Source: Glaciihabitans tibetensis (lineage in GTDB: Bacteria > Actinomycetota > Actinomycetes > Actinomycetales > Microbacteriaceae). Taken from it: DNA of 64,000 nucleotides. Position numbers and translations under genes: made by a program. The stretch covers positions 1-64,000 of the forward strand of contig NZ_PVTL01000009.1 in assembly GCF_003003265.1 (NCBI RefSeq), written 5' to 3'. Positions 9,763 through 18,928 of this stretch are shown here, piece by piece. Positions within the stretch are counted from its first letter, which is position 1; each line of letters starts with the position of its first letter. The notes under the pieces are model-generated. The model worked only from the letters and a program-made list of their open reading frames with translations, searched no databases and was not told the origin of the DNA.

Positions 9763-10209
9763 CTAGCTCGCCGACAGAGAGGTTTGGTCGGGCGCCGTTG
9801 CGTCGCCGACCCGCCCGCTGCTCACCTCGATCTTGCGAGGCTTTGCGCGCTCGCTGACCGGTATGATCACCGAGAGCACGCCGTTGTCGTAGTGCGCGGA
9901 GATCTGCGAGGAGTCAATTCCCTCGCCGACGCTGAACTGGCGGAGGTACGAACCGTACGGACGCTCCTTCGACAGCCACTTCACGTTCTCGCTCATCTGC
10001 GCGGAGCGGTGCGCGCGGATCGTGAGCAGCTGCCCATCGACATCGATATCGACCGAACCCGGGTCGATGCCGGGCAGGTCGGCGCTGAGGATGTATCGGT
10101 CGCCGTCACGGTACAGGTCGACCGGCATGAACTTCGGTCCCTGCTGGGCGGAGAGCAGCGATCCCGCGAGTCGGTCCAGTTCGGTGAAAGGATCAAAAGA
10201 CACAGCCAT
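9763..10209 (-). CDS. Hsp20 / alpha-crystallin small heat-shock protein
   Basis: A 148-residue holdase chaperone. The alpha-crystallin domain spans about residues 28-128 (KFMPVDLYRDGDRYILSADLPG; VDIDVDGQLLTIRAHR; YGSYLRQFSVGEGIDSSQISAHYDNGVLSVIIPV). The conserved GVL is present, but the C-terminal IXI motif is not obvious in the Ser-rich tail. It binds unfolding proteins under stress. The upstream region carries an inverted repeat (10375-10392) that might be a stress-regulator site. Confidence 0.93.
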   Translation of the reverse strand: MAVSFDPFTELDRLAGSLLSAQQGPKFMPVDLYRDGDRYILSADLPGIDPGSVDIDVDGQLLTIRAHRSAQMSENVKWLSKERPYGSYLRQFSVGEGIDSSQISAHYDNGVLSVIIPVSERAKPRKIEVSSGRVGDATAPDQTSLSAS

Positions 10210-10374
10210 AATGAAAAGTCCCCTTCCGGATAGTGCGTATTCTCTTGTTTCTGCTTGCTTGTTGCTGATTTCTTGCTGTCGGTGCTTGCTCCCGCTGGGG
10301 CCGGAGCCTCAACGTCGACAGCAGAAATATAACTCCGCTCCGCTCGCGTATCCTCAAAAATCGCTCCAGAAAAC

Positions 10375-10392
10375 CTTCAAAAATGCTTGAAG
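10375..10392. promoter_or_regulatory. Inverted repeat upstream of hsp20
   Basis: CTTCAA-N6-TTGAAG is a perfect 6-6-6 inverted repeat about 165 bp before the hsp20 start. It recalls, but does not match, the HspR HAIR element (CTTGAGT-N7-ACTCAAG). The rest of 10210-10374 is AT-richer than its surroundings, likely promoter DNA, with no gene seen; 10393-10509 holds nothing I can name. Confidence 0.35.
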
Positions 10393-10509
10393 CCTGAGGC
10401 GGATGCCGCGGCGCCAGAACCGGGCACTCCAGACGTCCCGGAGGGAGAAACTGTCTCGCGGAGGGAGCCGTTACGCAGCACTGCGGGCGCCCAACTGCCA
10501 TGGTGTTGC

Positions 10510-11427
10510 TCACTTGGGAGCTGGCAGGGTAGCGGTGGCGGCGGTCATCGCGGACCGCAGCCATCTGGATGCCGGGTCGACGTCGGCGCGCTGGTGCCAT
10601 CGCTGCTCGACCGTTGCAATGGGGAGACCGACGGGCACTTGGTGTGCCCGGATGGGGACTCCACGCTCTTGGAGGTGTGATGCCAGCCGAGAGGGGATGA
10701 GGCAGAGCACATCATCTTCCAGTGCCATGAGGGCTCCAACAGCATAGGTCGGGACGACAGCAATTACCCTCCGCGAGTGCCCGATTCGCTCGAGTGCGTC
10801 ATCAAGAGGCCCTCGGTCGAGCCCGCGGCGCGACGCCGATACGTGAGGGACGGAGCAGAGATCCTCAATAGTCAATGATCTTTTCGCTCCCAACTCGGAT
10901 GATGCCGAGACGACGGCAACGAAGATATCCGTGAACAAGACCGAGGTGAGGACGTCGGGCGGCGCGGGGTCGGCCACCCCGACGTCGAGATCCAGAGTGC
11001 CGTTGCGGAGTAGATCGGCTTCTTTAGAGGCTTGCGCGACGAACCGCAGTTGAACGTGTGGTGCCTCCTTGGCTACTAGCCGCGTCAGACGCGGTGCGAG
11101 GACGGGGGACAGCGCGTCGTTGATACGGATAGCGAACGTCCGCCGCCAGGTGGACGGATCGCCGACTGACTCCAGACGCAGTCGATCGGCGTCGTCGAGC
11201 AGGGCCTTCACTCGGGTTGCCGCCCGTTGCGCGAACGGTGTCGGCACCATTCCGCGACCAGCTCTCACGAGGATCGGGTCGTTCATCGCGTGACGGAGAC
11301 GTCCCAGTGCGCGGCTGGCGGCGGGTATGGACAAGTGGAGCCGGTCCGCGGCTCCGGAAACGCTGCTGGTGTCCATGAGCGCGTCGAAGACCCTGAGGAG
11401 GTTGAGATCCAACTGTTCTGCCGCCAT
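10510..11427 (-). CDS. LysR-family transcriptional regulator
   Basis: This 305-residue protein has the LysR winged helix at residues about 6-65 (LDLNLLRVFDALMDTSSVSGAADRLHLSIPAASRALGRL) and a NodD-like effector domain (FAIRINDALSPVLAPRLTRLV; LDLDVGVADPAPPDVLTSVLF). It is divergent from a quinone-oxidoreductase-like gene at 11575 and most likely controls it. The intergenic segment has a 14-bp palindrome at 11492-11505. Confidence 0.9.
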   Translation of the reverse strand: MAAEQLDLNLLRVFDALMDTSSVSGAADRLHLSIPAASRALGRLRHAMNDPILVRAGRGMVPTPFAQRAATRVKALLDDADRLRLESVGDPSTWRRTFAIRINDALSPVLAPRLTRLVAKEAPHVQLRFVAQASKEADLLRNGTLDLDVGVADPAPPDVLTSVLFTDIFVAVVSASSELGAKRSLTIEDLCSVPHVSASRRGLDRGPLDDALERIGHSRRVIAVVPTYAVGALMALEDDVLCLIPSRLASHLQERGVPIRAHQVPVGLPIATVEQRWHQRADVDPASRWLRSAMTAATATLPAPK

Positions 11428-11491
11428 CCGACAATTGTGTCAAACGCAAGGCACCATTGCGAATGTTGCGCTTCCCGGCAAGAGGTCGAAT

Positions 11492-11505
11492 GTTCAATAT
11501 TGAAC
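11492..11505. promoter_or_regulatory. Perfect palindrome in the LysR/oxidoreductase intergenic region
   Basis: GTTCAATATTGAAC is a perfect 14-bp palindrome 65 bp upstream of the LysR start and 69 bp upstream of the oxidoreductase start. Its position suits a regulator site that governs both genes; a LysR T-N11-A box would fit inside an extended form. Confidence 0.5.
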
Positions 11506-11533
11506 GAGAGCCGATCGGCTCACTTTACTTTGA

Positions 11534-11554
11534 AGCCCGGCGTGACGCCGGGCT
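11534..11554 (+). other. Short leader hairpin before the oxidoreductase
   Basis: AGCCCGGCG-TGA-CGCCGGGCT gives a perfect 9-bp stem with a 3-base loop, ending 11 bases before the GGAGG ribosome site of the next gene. It could shield or expose the site or slow decay of the message. It may also be a chance GC stem. Confidence 0.5.
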
Positions 11555-11574
11555 CTGAATCCCTTGGAGGTCTC

Positions 11575-12537
11575 ATGGCCAGGATCGTACGTCCGATAAA
11601 TTTCGGTGGACCCGAAGTGCTCGCTATTCAGGAGGTCGACGTCCCGACTCCCGGAACGAAGGAAGTCGTAGTGCAGGTTCGCGCTGCGGGCGTGAACCCG
11701 CTCGACTGGAAGCTCTACAGCGGCGCCTTCCACGAGGTCGACGACGATGAGAAAGATGCCGCCGGTCTCGCCGAAGCGCCACCCAGCCTTGGCATGGACT
11801 GCGCCGGAATCGTGGTCGCTGTCGGTTCCGACGTCGAAGGCGTCACCGTCGGCGATGAGGTAATCGTCTACCCTGTGACGGCCGCTTACGCCGACTACGT
11901 CACCGTCGCTTCGTCTTCTCTCATCCCGAAGCCCGCGGGGCTCAGCTGGGAGGAAGCCGGCGGGCTGATGCTCGCCGGGTTGACCGCCGCGCACACGATC
12001 GAGGCCGCCGGAGTGAAGGCAGGCGACACAGTGCTGATTCACGGCGGTGCCGGAGGCGTTGGCCTCATGGCCGTGCAGCTCGCGAAGAATCTGGGCGCGA
12101 CTGTCATCGCGACCGCTGCCGAACGAAACCACGCCCTGATCCGTGAGCTTGGCGCAATTCCCGTGGTCTACGGCGATGGACTCGCCGATCGCGTCCGTGC
12201 CGTAGCACCGGAAGGCGTGACCGCCGCGATTGACACGGTCGGCTCTGACGAAGCCCTCGACGTGTCGCTCGAACTGGTGGCCAATCCGGCACGCATCGCC
12301 TCCATCACCGGCTCCGACCGTCGTTTCGGTACCGGGATCAAACTACTCGGCTATGGACCCGGCCAGGACGCCGGCACCGAGTACCGGGAATCTGTCCGAT
12401 CACACCTCGCCGAACTCGCAGGCGCCGGAGACATCCGCGTAATTGTCGCTAAATCCTTACCGCTCACCGATGCCGCCCAGGCTCACGAGTTCGGTCAGAC
12501 CGGTGGAGGCACCGGCAAGATCATCCTCCTGCCTTAG
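11575..12537 (+). CDS. NADP-dependent quinone-oxidoreductase-like enzyme (MDR family, zinc-free)
   Basis: A 320-residue medium-chain reductase of the quinone oxidoreductase group. The GroES-like part has VRAAGVNPLDWKLYSG and GMDCAGIVVAVGSDVEGVTVGD, the Rossmann part has LIHGGAGGVGLMAVQLAKNLGATV, and it ends GTGKIILLP. Zinc-ligand Cys and the structural Cys loop are absent, as expected for the QOR type. ATG 11575 follows a GGAGG site by four bases and begins at the family N-terminus (MARIVRPINFGGPEVL), so the longer upstream frame is rejected. Natural substrates are usually quinones or reactive enals; not determinable here. Confidence 0.92.
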   Translation: MARIVRPINFGGPEVLAIQEVDVPTPGTKEVVVQVRAAGVNPLDWKLYSGAFHEVDDDEKDAAGLAEAPPSLGMDCAGIVVAVGSDVEGVTVGDEVIVYPVTAAYADYVTVASSSLIPKPAGLSWEEAGGLMLAGLTAAHTIEAAGVKAGDTVLIHGGAGGVGLMAVQLAKNLGATVIATAAERNHALIRELGAIPVVYGDGLADRVRAVAPEGVTAAIDTVGSDEALDVSLELVANPARIASITGSDRRFGTGIKLLGYGPGQDAGTEYRESVRSHLAELAGAGDIRVIVAKSLPLTDAAQAHEFGQTGGGTGKIILLP

Positions 12538-12568
12538 CGGGGCTTCCCGACCGCGACGCCCTTGGCCC

Positions 12569-12611
12569 GGAAGCCTCGCCCGCCCCAACGAACGTGGCGG
12601 ACGAGGCTTCC
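12569..12611 (+). terminator. Terminator-like hairpin
   Basis: Arms 12569-12584 and 12596-12611 pair over 16 positions with one mismatch (GGAAGCCTCG with CGAGGCTTCC, and CCGCC with GGCGG) around an 11-base loop, 31 bp after the oxidoreductase stop. There is no T-tract. Confidence 0.6.
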
Positions 12612-13014
12612 GCCTACGACATGCCATCACATATTTGCTCTAGTCGTTCTGTCGATGCCCAACGAACCACAGCCACAATCGCTCCGTGAGGATGCCCGCA
12701 TGACCCCCACCGCCGCACGATCCTCGGCACTCCCGCTGACCGCGAACATCCACTAGAGCGATTACAGAACACCGCCACTTACCGATGAAGTCCACAGAGT
12801 TCACATGTCTCGAAATGCTTTAGCTTTTCGAGACGGCTCGCTGATCGACCGTCTTGCGACCGGCCAGACGCTAGTCCGATGCAAGGTCCTTCCCAAGACA
12901 AGGTCCGCGCAACATGGTCGGGTAGTGGCGCTCATCGCTTGAGGTGCGTGGTCGTCTGCCGAACGCCCGGGGCATAACCTACACAGAGTGCTTAAAAAAC
13001 CAATTCTGTCGAAC
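12612..13014. other. Intergenic stretch with no gene seen
   Basis: About 400 bp lacking a frame with a family resemblance or a usable ribosome site. Base composition is lower in GC than the neighbours, especially near 12790-12830. Together with the following gene and the IS30 remnant it may mark an acquired segment. Confidence 0.4.
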
Positions 13015-13027
13015 GGAGGGCGCCGGA

Positions 13028-13921
13028 TTGCCAATCAGCGAAGTCGAGTTCGTCGACACGCCTCTGCTGCGCGTCGGGTATGAGGTGCTCGGCGAGCCTA
13101 CCGGTCAGACCGTCGTGCTCCTGCATGGGTTTCCTTACGATGTACGGTCCTACGACGATGTTGCCCCTCGCCTGGCGAAGGCGGGTGTTCGGGTTGTCGC
13201 GCCGTATGTACGTGGCTATGGCCCAACACGATTCCTCTCTGACCAGACGCTTCGCTCCGGACAACAAGCAGCGCTCGGTCAGGACCTGATCGATCTTTTG
13301 GACGCGCTCGATGTTGAACATGCGATCGTTGCGGGCTATGACTGGGGTGGACGCGCCGCGTGCGTCGCCGCGGCGCTCTTTCCCGAGCGGATCGACGGGT
13401 TGGTCACGGTCTCCGGGTATCCGATCCAAGACATCGCTGGGTCCGTCGAACCGGACTCTCCTCTCGATGAGAAGATGGCGTGGTATCAGTACTACTTCCA
13501 CGCCGAGCGGGGTCGGCGCGGTCTTGAGCGGAACCGCGAGGATCTGTGCCGTGTGCTGTGGCGTGACTGGTCTCCCGACTGGGTCGAGGCGGAGACCGCT
13601 TTCGCGGCGTCGGCACCCAGCCTGCACAACCCGGATTTTGTCCAGGTTGTTGTCCATTCCTACCGGCATCGCTTCGGGCTGGCCGAAGGAGATCAGCGCT
13701 ACGACGACCTCGAGCGTCGTCTCGCCCAGCGTCCTGTCATCTCCGTGCCCACGGTCTCAGTTGACAGCGGAGCAGACGGGTTCGGCTGGTTCGACTCATC
13801 TGAGCATGCGTCCCACTTCTCTGGATCATTCCAGCGTGTCGTGCTGCCCGGGGTCGGACACAACCCCCCGCAGGAAGCCCCTTTGGCATTCAGCGACGCG
13901 ATACTCGAGCTCGTGCACTAA
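13028..13921 (+). CDS. Alpha/beta-hydrolase, epoxide-hydrolase-like
   Basis: The 297-residue enzyme shows the HGFP oxyanion motif ([21 protein letters not shown]), nucleophile Asp in [14 protein letters not shown], and catalytic His in [15 protein letters not shown], as in epoxide hydrolases and related dehalogenases. The Trp of the nucleophile elbow fits the epoxide hydrolase group. A TTG at 13028 with GGAGGG eight bases upstream (13015-13020) is the best start; upstream codons do not look like the family. The gene ends about a dozen bases before an IS30 transposase remnant and uses more A/T third positions than its neighbours, hinting at transfer. Confidence 0.85.
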   Translation: MPISEVEFVDTPLLRVGYEVLGEPTGQTVVLLHGFPYDVRSYDDVAPRLAKAGVRVVAPYVRGYGPTRFLSDQTLRSGQQAALGQDLIDLLDALDVEHAIVAGYDWGGRAACVAAALFPERIDGLVTVSGYPIQDIAGSVEPDSPLDEKMAWYQYYFHAERGRRGLERNREDLCRVLWRDWSPDWVEAETAFAASAPSLHNPDFVQVVVHSYRHRFGLAEGDQRYDDLERRLAQRPVISVPTVSVDSGADGFGWFDSSEHASHFSGSFQRVVLPGVGHNPPQEAPLAFSDAILELVH

Positions 13922-13932
13922 CCTCGCGAAGC

Positions 13933-14172
13933 TACTCGCCTTGGCAGCGTGGCAGCAACGAGAACACGAACGGGCCCCTTCGGCAGTATTTCCCTAAAGG
14001 AACCGACCTCTCGGTCCACAGCCAGGACCACCTCGACTTCGTCGCTGCAGAGCTCAATGGCCGCCCCAGAAAGAGCCTCGGCTGGGCCACCCCAGCCGAA
14101 GCTTTCCAGCGTCTAGTCTTGGCCAAGATCAACCCGGTGTTGCGTCGACGCCCTGAACCGAAGGCGCGGTAG
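13933..14172 (+). pseudogene. IS30-family transposase remnant (C-terminal end)
   Basis: A frame ending at TAG 14170-14172 encodes the typical IS30 C-terminus: [19 protein letters not shown], then [20 protein letters not shown], then [18 protein letters not shown]. It corresponds to roughly the last 80 residues of a transposase of about 350 to 400; the catalytic Asp residues and the helix-turn-helix are gone. It starts only about 12 bp after the hydrolase stop, so an insertion element probably once ended here and decayed by deletion. No matching terminal repeat was recognised. Confidence 0.88.
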
Positions 14173-14238
14173 GCAACGAAAGTTGACCTTTCGGGAGGTG
14201 CTGGGGTCAGCGTGGTGCTGGTTTCGGCGAGCCGAGGA

Positions 14239-14730
14239 CTAGGCTCCGCAGACGTCGTCGAGCTCGCCGGTCGCTTCCTGGAGGTCGGTCGTGTAGTCGG
14301 TGATCGCCTGGGGGTCGACGCTCGCGGGGTCGGTCGCGGCGGCGTCCATGGTCTCGCCGAAGGTCGCAAACACGGCACCGATCTTGTCGGCGGCCGGCTT
14401 CACCTCTTCGTTACTGACCTTCGCGGAGTTCGCCTCGAACAGCGCAACGACCTCTTTGTAGGCGGCAGCGGCTGCCGCGGGGTCGGTCTGCAGCGCGGTG
14501 TTCTCGCTCAGTGCCGTCTGCATCTCGGTGACGCCCTCGATGAGGACACTGCAGGCCTCTTCGACGGACTGTTCTTCTGCGGGCTCCGCTTCGGCCGAGG
14601 GCGAGGAGCTCGCTCCACCGTTGCCCGCGTTGGTGTCGGTGTCGTCGGACGAGGAGCATCCGGTGAGGATCAAGCCGGCGACGCCGAGGATGGCGAAGAG
14701 GGACAGTCCGTTGGTACGCGTGATGGCCAC
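14239..14730 (-). CDS. Small secreted lipoprotein of unknown function
   Basis: The 163-residue product starts with a type II signal sequence and lipobox LTGC (Cys25), followed by a Ser/Asp/Gly linker. The mature part (about 55-163) is predicted helical and acidic (EEACSVLIEGVTEMQTALSE; AYKEVVALFEANSAKVSNEE; ELDDVCGA), with two Cys at its ends that could pair. Such helical lipoproteins are common in Microbacteriaceae without known function. It is anchored on the outer face of the membrane. Confidence 0.8.
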   Translation of the reverse strand: MAITRTNGLSLFAILGVAGLILTGCSSSDDTDTNAGNGGASSSPSAEAEPAEEQSVEEACSVLIEGVTEMQTALSENTALQTDPAAAAAAYKEVVALFEANSAKVSNEEVKPAADKIGAVFATFGETMDAAATDPASVDPQAITDYTTDLQEATGELDDVCGA

Positions 14731-15055
14731 GAAGATCTCCTTGAGTTCTGTTCAGATCTTGCACCCTATCAGCGGGCTATGAACGGACGAAGGACTCTCG
14801 GTTACAGCGCGGTGGGGACGGCCCGTCTCGTTGAGTACCTTGGCATGATTTCGACGGATTGTTAAAATCTTTGCCCGATTATGTTTCGTCGAGAGGCGCT
14901 TTTATTAACTCCTTGTAAAAGCGGGGGTCCTGCTGGTCGGTTTGCTTGAAGTATTTCCAAAATTTGTCGAGAGTTTTGATAAGCAACCACTCCGGGTCAG
15001 GTTTCGACCTCCCCCGCTGACCGACGATTTCCTCCGTTCCACGAAAGGGCATTTC
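14731..15055. promoter_or_regulatory. Upstream region of the ABC/oxidase operon
   Basis: The 325-bp gap has no gene. 14850-14990 is clearly AT-rich for this genome (runs such as TTGTTAAAATC near 14859 and TTTTGATAAGC near 14974), consistent with a promoter and regulator sites for the operon starting at 15056 and for the divergent lipoprotein gene. I cannot place a single -35/-10 pair with confidence. Confidence 0.45.
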
Positions 15056-15949
15056 ATGCGACACAGATCCCGACTTCGGATTGCCGCACTCATCGGCTCC
15101 ACTCTGACGGTCGCGGCACTCGTAGGGTGCTCGTCAGAAGCTGCGGCACCCACGGCGACATCAACGGCTAACCCAGAGATCGCCGCGCTGGTTCCGACAG
15201 AGATGGCCGAGTCCGGTCTCATCCGCGTCGCAACGGACGGCGCATACCCGCCCTTCGTATCGATTTCCGAGGACGACGGCGAAACACTCGTGGGCCTCGA
15301 CGCGGATCTCGCACGCGAGATGGCATCCCTTATGGGCCTCGAAGTGGAGTTCGTCATCACCTCATTCGATGGGCTCATCCCGTCGCTGCAAGCGGGTACC
15401 AACGACATGGCCATGAATTCCATCGGCGACACGAAGGAACGCGAACAGGCCGTGGACTTCGTGACCTACTACCACAACGGAACCGTGGCGCTCGTAGAGA
15501 GTGGAAACCCACTGGATGTGACTGCGGAGGCCTTGTGCGGTGCCCGCGTCGCGGTCAACCGGGGATCCCTCCAGCAGTCGACGATGTTACCGCCGCAATC
15601 GGCGGCATGTGAGGCCGACGGCAAGGAAGCGCCGACGGAGGCTGTATTCGCAGGTACCCCGGAAGCGCTGCTGGCGCTCACCGCCGGGCAGGTCGACGCC
15701 GTCTTGGCGGATGTCCCAACCCTGGTCCTCGCGCAGGCGTCGAATGACGCGTTCGAGATCGCCGGCCCCGCATTCAAGAACCCGAATCCGGGTGGCGTTG
15801 CCCTGCCGAAGGACAGTGAGTTCGCCGCTGCGGTGCACGCCGCGATGACGGAACTGATGGAGAACGGAACGTATGAGGAGATCATTGCCAAGTACGAGCT
15901 CGAGGACATCGCGATAGACGAGTCAGTCATCAATGGAGCGATCAGCTAG
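15056..15949 (+). CDS. Amino-acid ABC transporter substrate-binding lipoprotein
   Basis: A 297-residue family 3 (PBPb) solute-binding protein. Lipobox VGC at about residue 24 anchors it outside the membrane. The binding fold follows: LIRVATDGAYPPFVSISEDDG, LVGLDADLAREMASLMGLEVEFV, SFDGLIPSLQAGTNDMAMNSI, AVDFVTYYHNG. These motifs mark polar or basic amino acid and opine binders. ATG 15056 has an AAAGGG site six bases upstream. The stop overlaps the permease GTG, the start of a five-gene run with a flavin oxidase. Confidence 0.92.
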   Translation: MRHRSRLRIAALIGSTLTVAALVGCSSEAAAPTATSTANPEIAALVPTEMAESGLIRVATDGAYPPFVSISEDDGETLVGLDADLAREMASLMGLEVEFVITSFDGLIPSLQAGTNDMAMNSIGDTKEREQAVDFVTYYHNGTVALVESGNPLDVTAEALCGARVAVNRGSLQQSTMLPPQSAACEADGKEAPTEAVFAGTPEALLALTAGQVDAVLADVPTLVLAQASNDAFEIAGPAFKNPNPGGVALPKDSEFAAAVHAAMTELMENGTYEEIIAKYELEDIAIDESVINGAIS

Positions 15950-16920
15950 TGAGCCGCACAGAGGAGCGCATCGAAACCGGCACGGGGTCTCGCCCGACAA
16001 TGACCGTTGTGCCGGTGCGGCACTGGGGCCAGTGGATCACTGCCGCAGCGCTCGTTGTCGTGCTGGCAGGATTCGCCTCCACGCTCGTGACCAACGAGAA
16101 CTATCGCTGGGACGTCGTCGGGCAGTACCTGTTCTCGTCACGAATCCTGACCGGTCTCTGGCACACCATCGAGCTGACGGCGATCTCGATGATTGCCGGG
16201 ATCATCCTCGGGGTGTTGGTCGCCATCATGCGCGAGTCGACTAATCCTGTCTTTTCGAAGATCGCCTGGCTGTACATCTGGTTCTTCCGGGGCACCCCTC
16301 TGTTCGTGCAGCTGCTTTTCTGGGGCTACATCGCGGCGCTCTACCCCAACATCTCGCTCGGCATTCCGTTCACGGACGCGGAGTTCTGGTCGGTGGAGAT
16401 GCGCGACCTGATGACGCCCTGGTTGGCCGCGATCCTCGGGCTCAGCCTGAACGAAGGCGCCTACATGGCAGAGATCGTGCGGGGCGGTTTGTCGTCGATC
16501 GACCAAGGCCAACGTGAGGCGGGGCAGGCCATTGGGATGAGCAGGGCACGCATCCTTCGCCGCATCATCCTGCCCCAGGCCATGCGCGTGATCCTGCCGC
16601 CGACAGGCAATAACGTCATCTCGATGCTCAAAACGACGTCGGTGGTCAGCGTGGTCGCGTTCCCCGAATTGTTGTACTCCGCGCAGTTGATTTACGCCGT
16701 GAACTACCTGACTATTCCGCTGCTCATCGTGGCGTCGATCTGGTACTTGCTGGTGACGACGACCCTGACAATCGGTCAGCATTCCCTCGAAAAACACTTC
16801 GGTCAAGGACATACGACGAGCGCGCGCAGTTCTGGCGGAGTTCTTCGTAACGTCATGCGCTTGCAGCGCCGTGGCACGCCGCCAGAAGCCGACATCGCAA
16901 CCGAGAAAGCACACGGATGA
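15949..16920 (+). CDS. Amino-acid ABC transporter permease
   Basis: A 323-residue HisMQ-type permease with about five or six spans. The family entry [22 protein letters not shown] and the EAA loop ([20 protein letters not shown]) that docks the ATPase are both present, as is [22 protein letters not shown]. Only one permease gene is present, so it probably works as a homodimer. Its GTG start shares a base with the previous stop. Long hydrophilic ends (first 25 and last 40 residues) are larger than usual. Confidence 0.93.
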   Translation: MSRTEERIETGTGSRPTMTVVPVRHWGQWITAAALVVVLAGFASTLVTNENYRWDVVGQYLFSSRILTGLWHTIELTAISMIAGIILGVLVAIMRESTNPVFSKIAWLYIWFFRGTPLFVQLLFWGYIAALYPNISLGIPFTDAEFWSVEMRDLMTPWLAAILGLSLNEGAYMAEIVRGGLSSIDQGQREAGQAIGMSRARILRRIILPQAMRVILPPTGNNVISMLKTTSVVSVVAFPELLYSAQLIYAVNYLTIPLLIVASIWYLLVTTTLTIGQHSLEKHFGQGHTTSARSSGGVLRNVMRLQRRGTPPEADIATEKAHG

Positions 16921-17729
16921 TGAACAACACACTCCCCATGGTTCGCCTGGAGTCCGTCCACAAATCGTTTGGATCCCTCGAGGTGCTGAAGGGCATCGAC
17001 CTGGTCATGGAACGCGAGAAGGTCACGTGTCTGATCGGACCATCCGGCTCGGGCAAATCCACGCTACTGCGCTGTATCAACCACATCGAGCGCATCAACA
17101 GCGGCCGCATCTTTGTGGACAACGACCTGGTCGGATACACCGAGCGGGGCGGAAAGTTCTACGAGATGAAGGAGCGGGACACCATCCGGCAGCGCCAACA
17201 AATCGGCATGGTGTTTCAGGGCTTCAACCTGTTTCCTCACATGACAGTCGAACAGAACATCATGGAGGGACCGGTTGGCATCCTCAAGGTGCCGCTGGCC
17301 GAGGCCCGCGCTGATGCGCACCGCCTCCTCACCCGGGTGGGACTGGCCGAGAAAGCGACCGCGTACCCCAACCAGTTATCTGGAGGCCAGAAACAACGCG
17401 TGGCGATTGCGCGCGCGCTCGCGATGAAGCCGAAGGTGATGCTTTTCGACGAGCCCACCTCCGCGCTTGACCCGGAACTCGTCGGCGAAGTGCTCGAAGT
17501 GATGCGCGACCTCGCCGCCAGCGGAATGACGATGATCGTTGTCACCCATGAGATCGCGTTCGCTCGTGACGTGGGCGACCACGTCGTGTTTATGGACGAC
17601 GGTCGGATTGTGGAGCAGGGTGCGCCTTCTGAAGTGCTCAGCCGACCATCGCACGCCCGAACACAGGCTTTCCTGAGGGGTGTGCTCCTCGAGAGTGCGC
17701 CGACCGCCGCCGTGACAGAAATGAGCTGA
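16917..17729 (+). CDS. Amino-acid ABC transporter ATP-binding protein
   Basis: The 270-residue ATPase has Walker [11 protein letters not shown]-loop [16 protein letters not shown], signature LSGGQ, Walker [17 protein letters not shown] and the switch His in VVTHE. It is of the GlnQ/HisP polar amino-acid class. An insert near residues 60-85 ([17 protein letters not shown]) is typical of a subset that includes opine and histidine ATPases. ATG 16917 overlaps the permease stop (ATGA). Confidence 0.95.
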   Translation: MMNNTLPMVRLESVHKSFGSLEVLKGIDLVMEREKVTCLIGPSGSGKSTLLRCINHIERINSGRIFVDNDLVGYTERGGKFYEMKERDTIRQRQQIGMVFQGFNLFPHMTVEQNIMEGPVGILKVPLAEARADAHRLLTRVGLAEKATAYPNQLSGGQKQRVAIARALAMKPKVMLFDEPTSALDPELVGEVLEVMRDLAASGMTMIVVTHEIAFARDVGDHVVFMDDGRIVEQGAPSEVLSRPSHARTQAFLRGVLLESAPTAAVTEMS

Positions 17730-17732
17730 CGC

Positions 17733-18887
17733 ATGAAGATCGCAATTATTGGTGCGGGCGTTGTGGGCATGTCCGTAGCCGCCGAACTCGGGCAGCGAGG
17801 ACACTCCGTCGTCGTGCTGGAAGCGAATGGGCTCGGTTCCGGAACATCCAGCACCTCCTTCGCTTGGATCAATTCGAACGGCAAGTCGCCCCGGCCCTAT
17901 TTCGACCTCAACTATCTCGCCCTGCAGAAGATGACCGAGCGCGGCACTGGCTCCGACTGGTTTATACCTTCCGGTCACGTCGAATGGGCGAACACCACCG
18001 GCCACAAAGCTGACCTCCGGGCGCGCGTCGCGCGTCTGCAGGGGTATGGCTACCCCGCAGAGTGGGTCACTCCCGATGAAGCTCGCCGCGTGGGCCCTGG
18101 TCTGAAACTTGCCGACGACGCTGACACGATCGCGTGGTTTCCCACCGAGGGGTACGTGTATCCCTCTCTGATGCTCGTCGAATTGAACCGGCGTGCGCTG
18201 GCGTCGAACGTCACCACGCACTACTCGTCGAATGTCGTCGGCATCGACAGCTCTGCTTCTGGGGCCACAGTCAGCACGGCAGCCGGAGGCCAATACGATG
18301 TGGACCTCGTCGTCAGCTGTGTCGGGCGGTGGACCGGGGAGCTCTCCGCGCTCGTTGGGCACCGAGTGCCGATGGTTTCGACAACCGAGGTTGGCGGAGC
18401 CGGGGTGGGCTACCTCGCCACCACGGCGCCGATAGCAGTCGACTACCGCCCTCTCCTGAGCGCCTCCGAGCTGAATGTTCGCCCCGCGGGCGGGGGACGC
18501 TTTTTACTGCAGTCCACTGTGCTCGACGCAGACGCAGATTCCACCGCGGTGGTAGGTCTCGGTCACCCCGTAGCCCGAGAACTACGCGACCGCTTTGCGG
18601 CGATGTTCACCAACGGAGAGGGAGCCGCGATCGAGTCGTTCGTGGTGGGGCAACGCGCGATGCCGGCGGACGGCTGGCCCGTTGTCGGACAGGTTGACCC
18701 CTCCGTGCCGTTCTACGCGGTCGCAACGCATAGCGGTGTCACCCTCTCCCTGGCTCTCGGAACCTGGGTGGCAGACGAGATCGAAGGCGCCAGAGTCGCT
18801 CTGCTCGACACCTTCCGCCCGGCACGTCTGTTCGACCCGGCCGCTACCTTTGTTGCCCCGGTGCCTCGACTGCCCGGCGAACAATAA
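17733..18887 (+). CDS. DAO-family FAD-dependent oxidoreductase (D-amino acid or opine oxidase-like)
   Basis: A 384-residue flavoenzyme with the Rossmann FAD site IAIIGAGVVGMSVAAELGQRGH and acidic VVLEAN at the strand end. The DadA/glycine-oxidase-like layout follows: GTSSTSFAWINSNGK, EARRVGPGL, EGYVYPSLMLVEL, GQRAMPADGWPVVGQV and ATHSGVTLSLALG. Such enzymes remove an amino group or cleave an N-substituted amino acid, passing electrons to oxygen or the respiratory chain. It starts three bases after the ATPase gene, so it very likely acts on the imported compound. Exact substrate is unknown. Confidence 0.88.
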   Translation: MKIAIIGAGVVGMSVAAELGQRGHSVVVLEANGLGSGTSSTSFAWINSNGKSPRPYFDLNYLALQKMTERGTGSDWFIPSGHVEWANTTGHKADLRARVARLQGYGYPAEWVTPDEARRVGPGLKLADDADTIAWFPTEGYVYPSLMLVELNRRALASNVTTHYSSNVVGIDSSASGATVSTAAGGQYDVDLVVSCVGRWTGELSALVGHRVPMVSTTEVGGAGVGYLATTAPIAVDYRPLLSASELNVRPAGGGRFLLQSTVLDADADSTAVVGLGHPVARELRDRFAAMFTNGEGAAIESFVVGQRAMPADGWPVVGQVDPSVPFYAVATHSGVTLSLALGTWVADEIEGARVALLDTFRPARLFDPAATFVAPVPRLPGEQ

Positions 18888-18928
18888 ATCAACCACCCGC
18901 GCTCTTTTGTGTGCACTAAGGAAACTCA

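Noticed and set aside
12801..13034. 77-codon minus-strand frame before the hydrolase
   Set aside because: No motif; Arg-rich shadow in a low-information gap.
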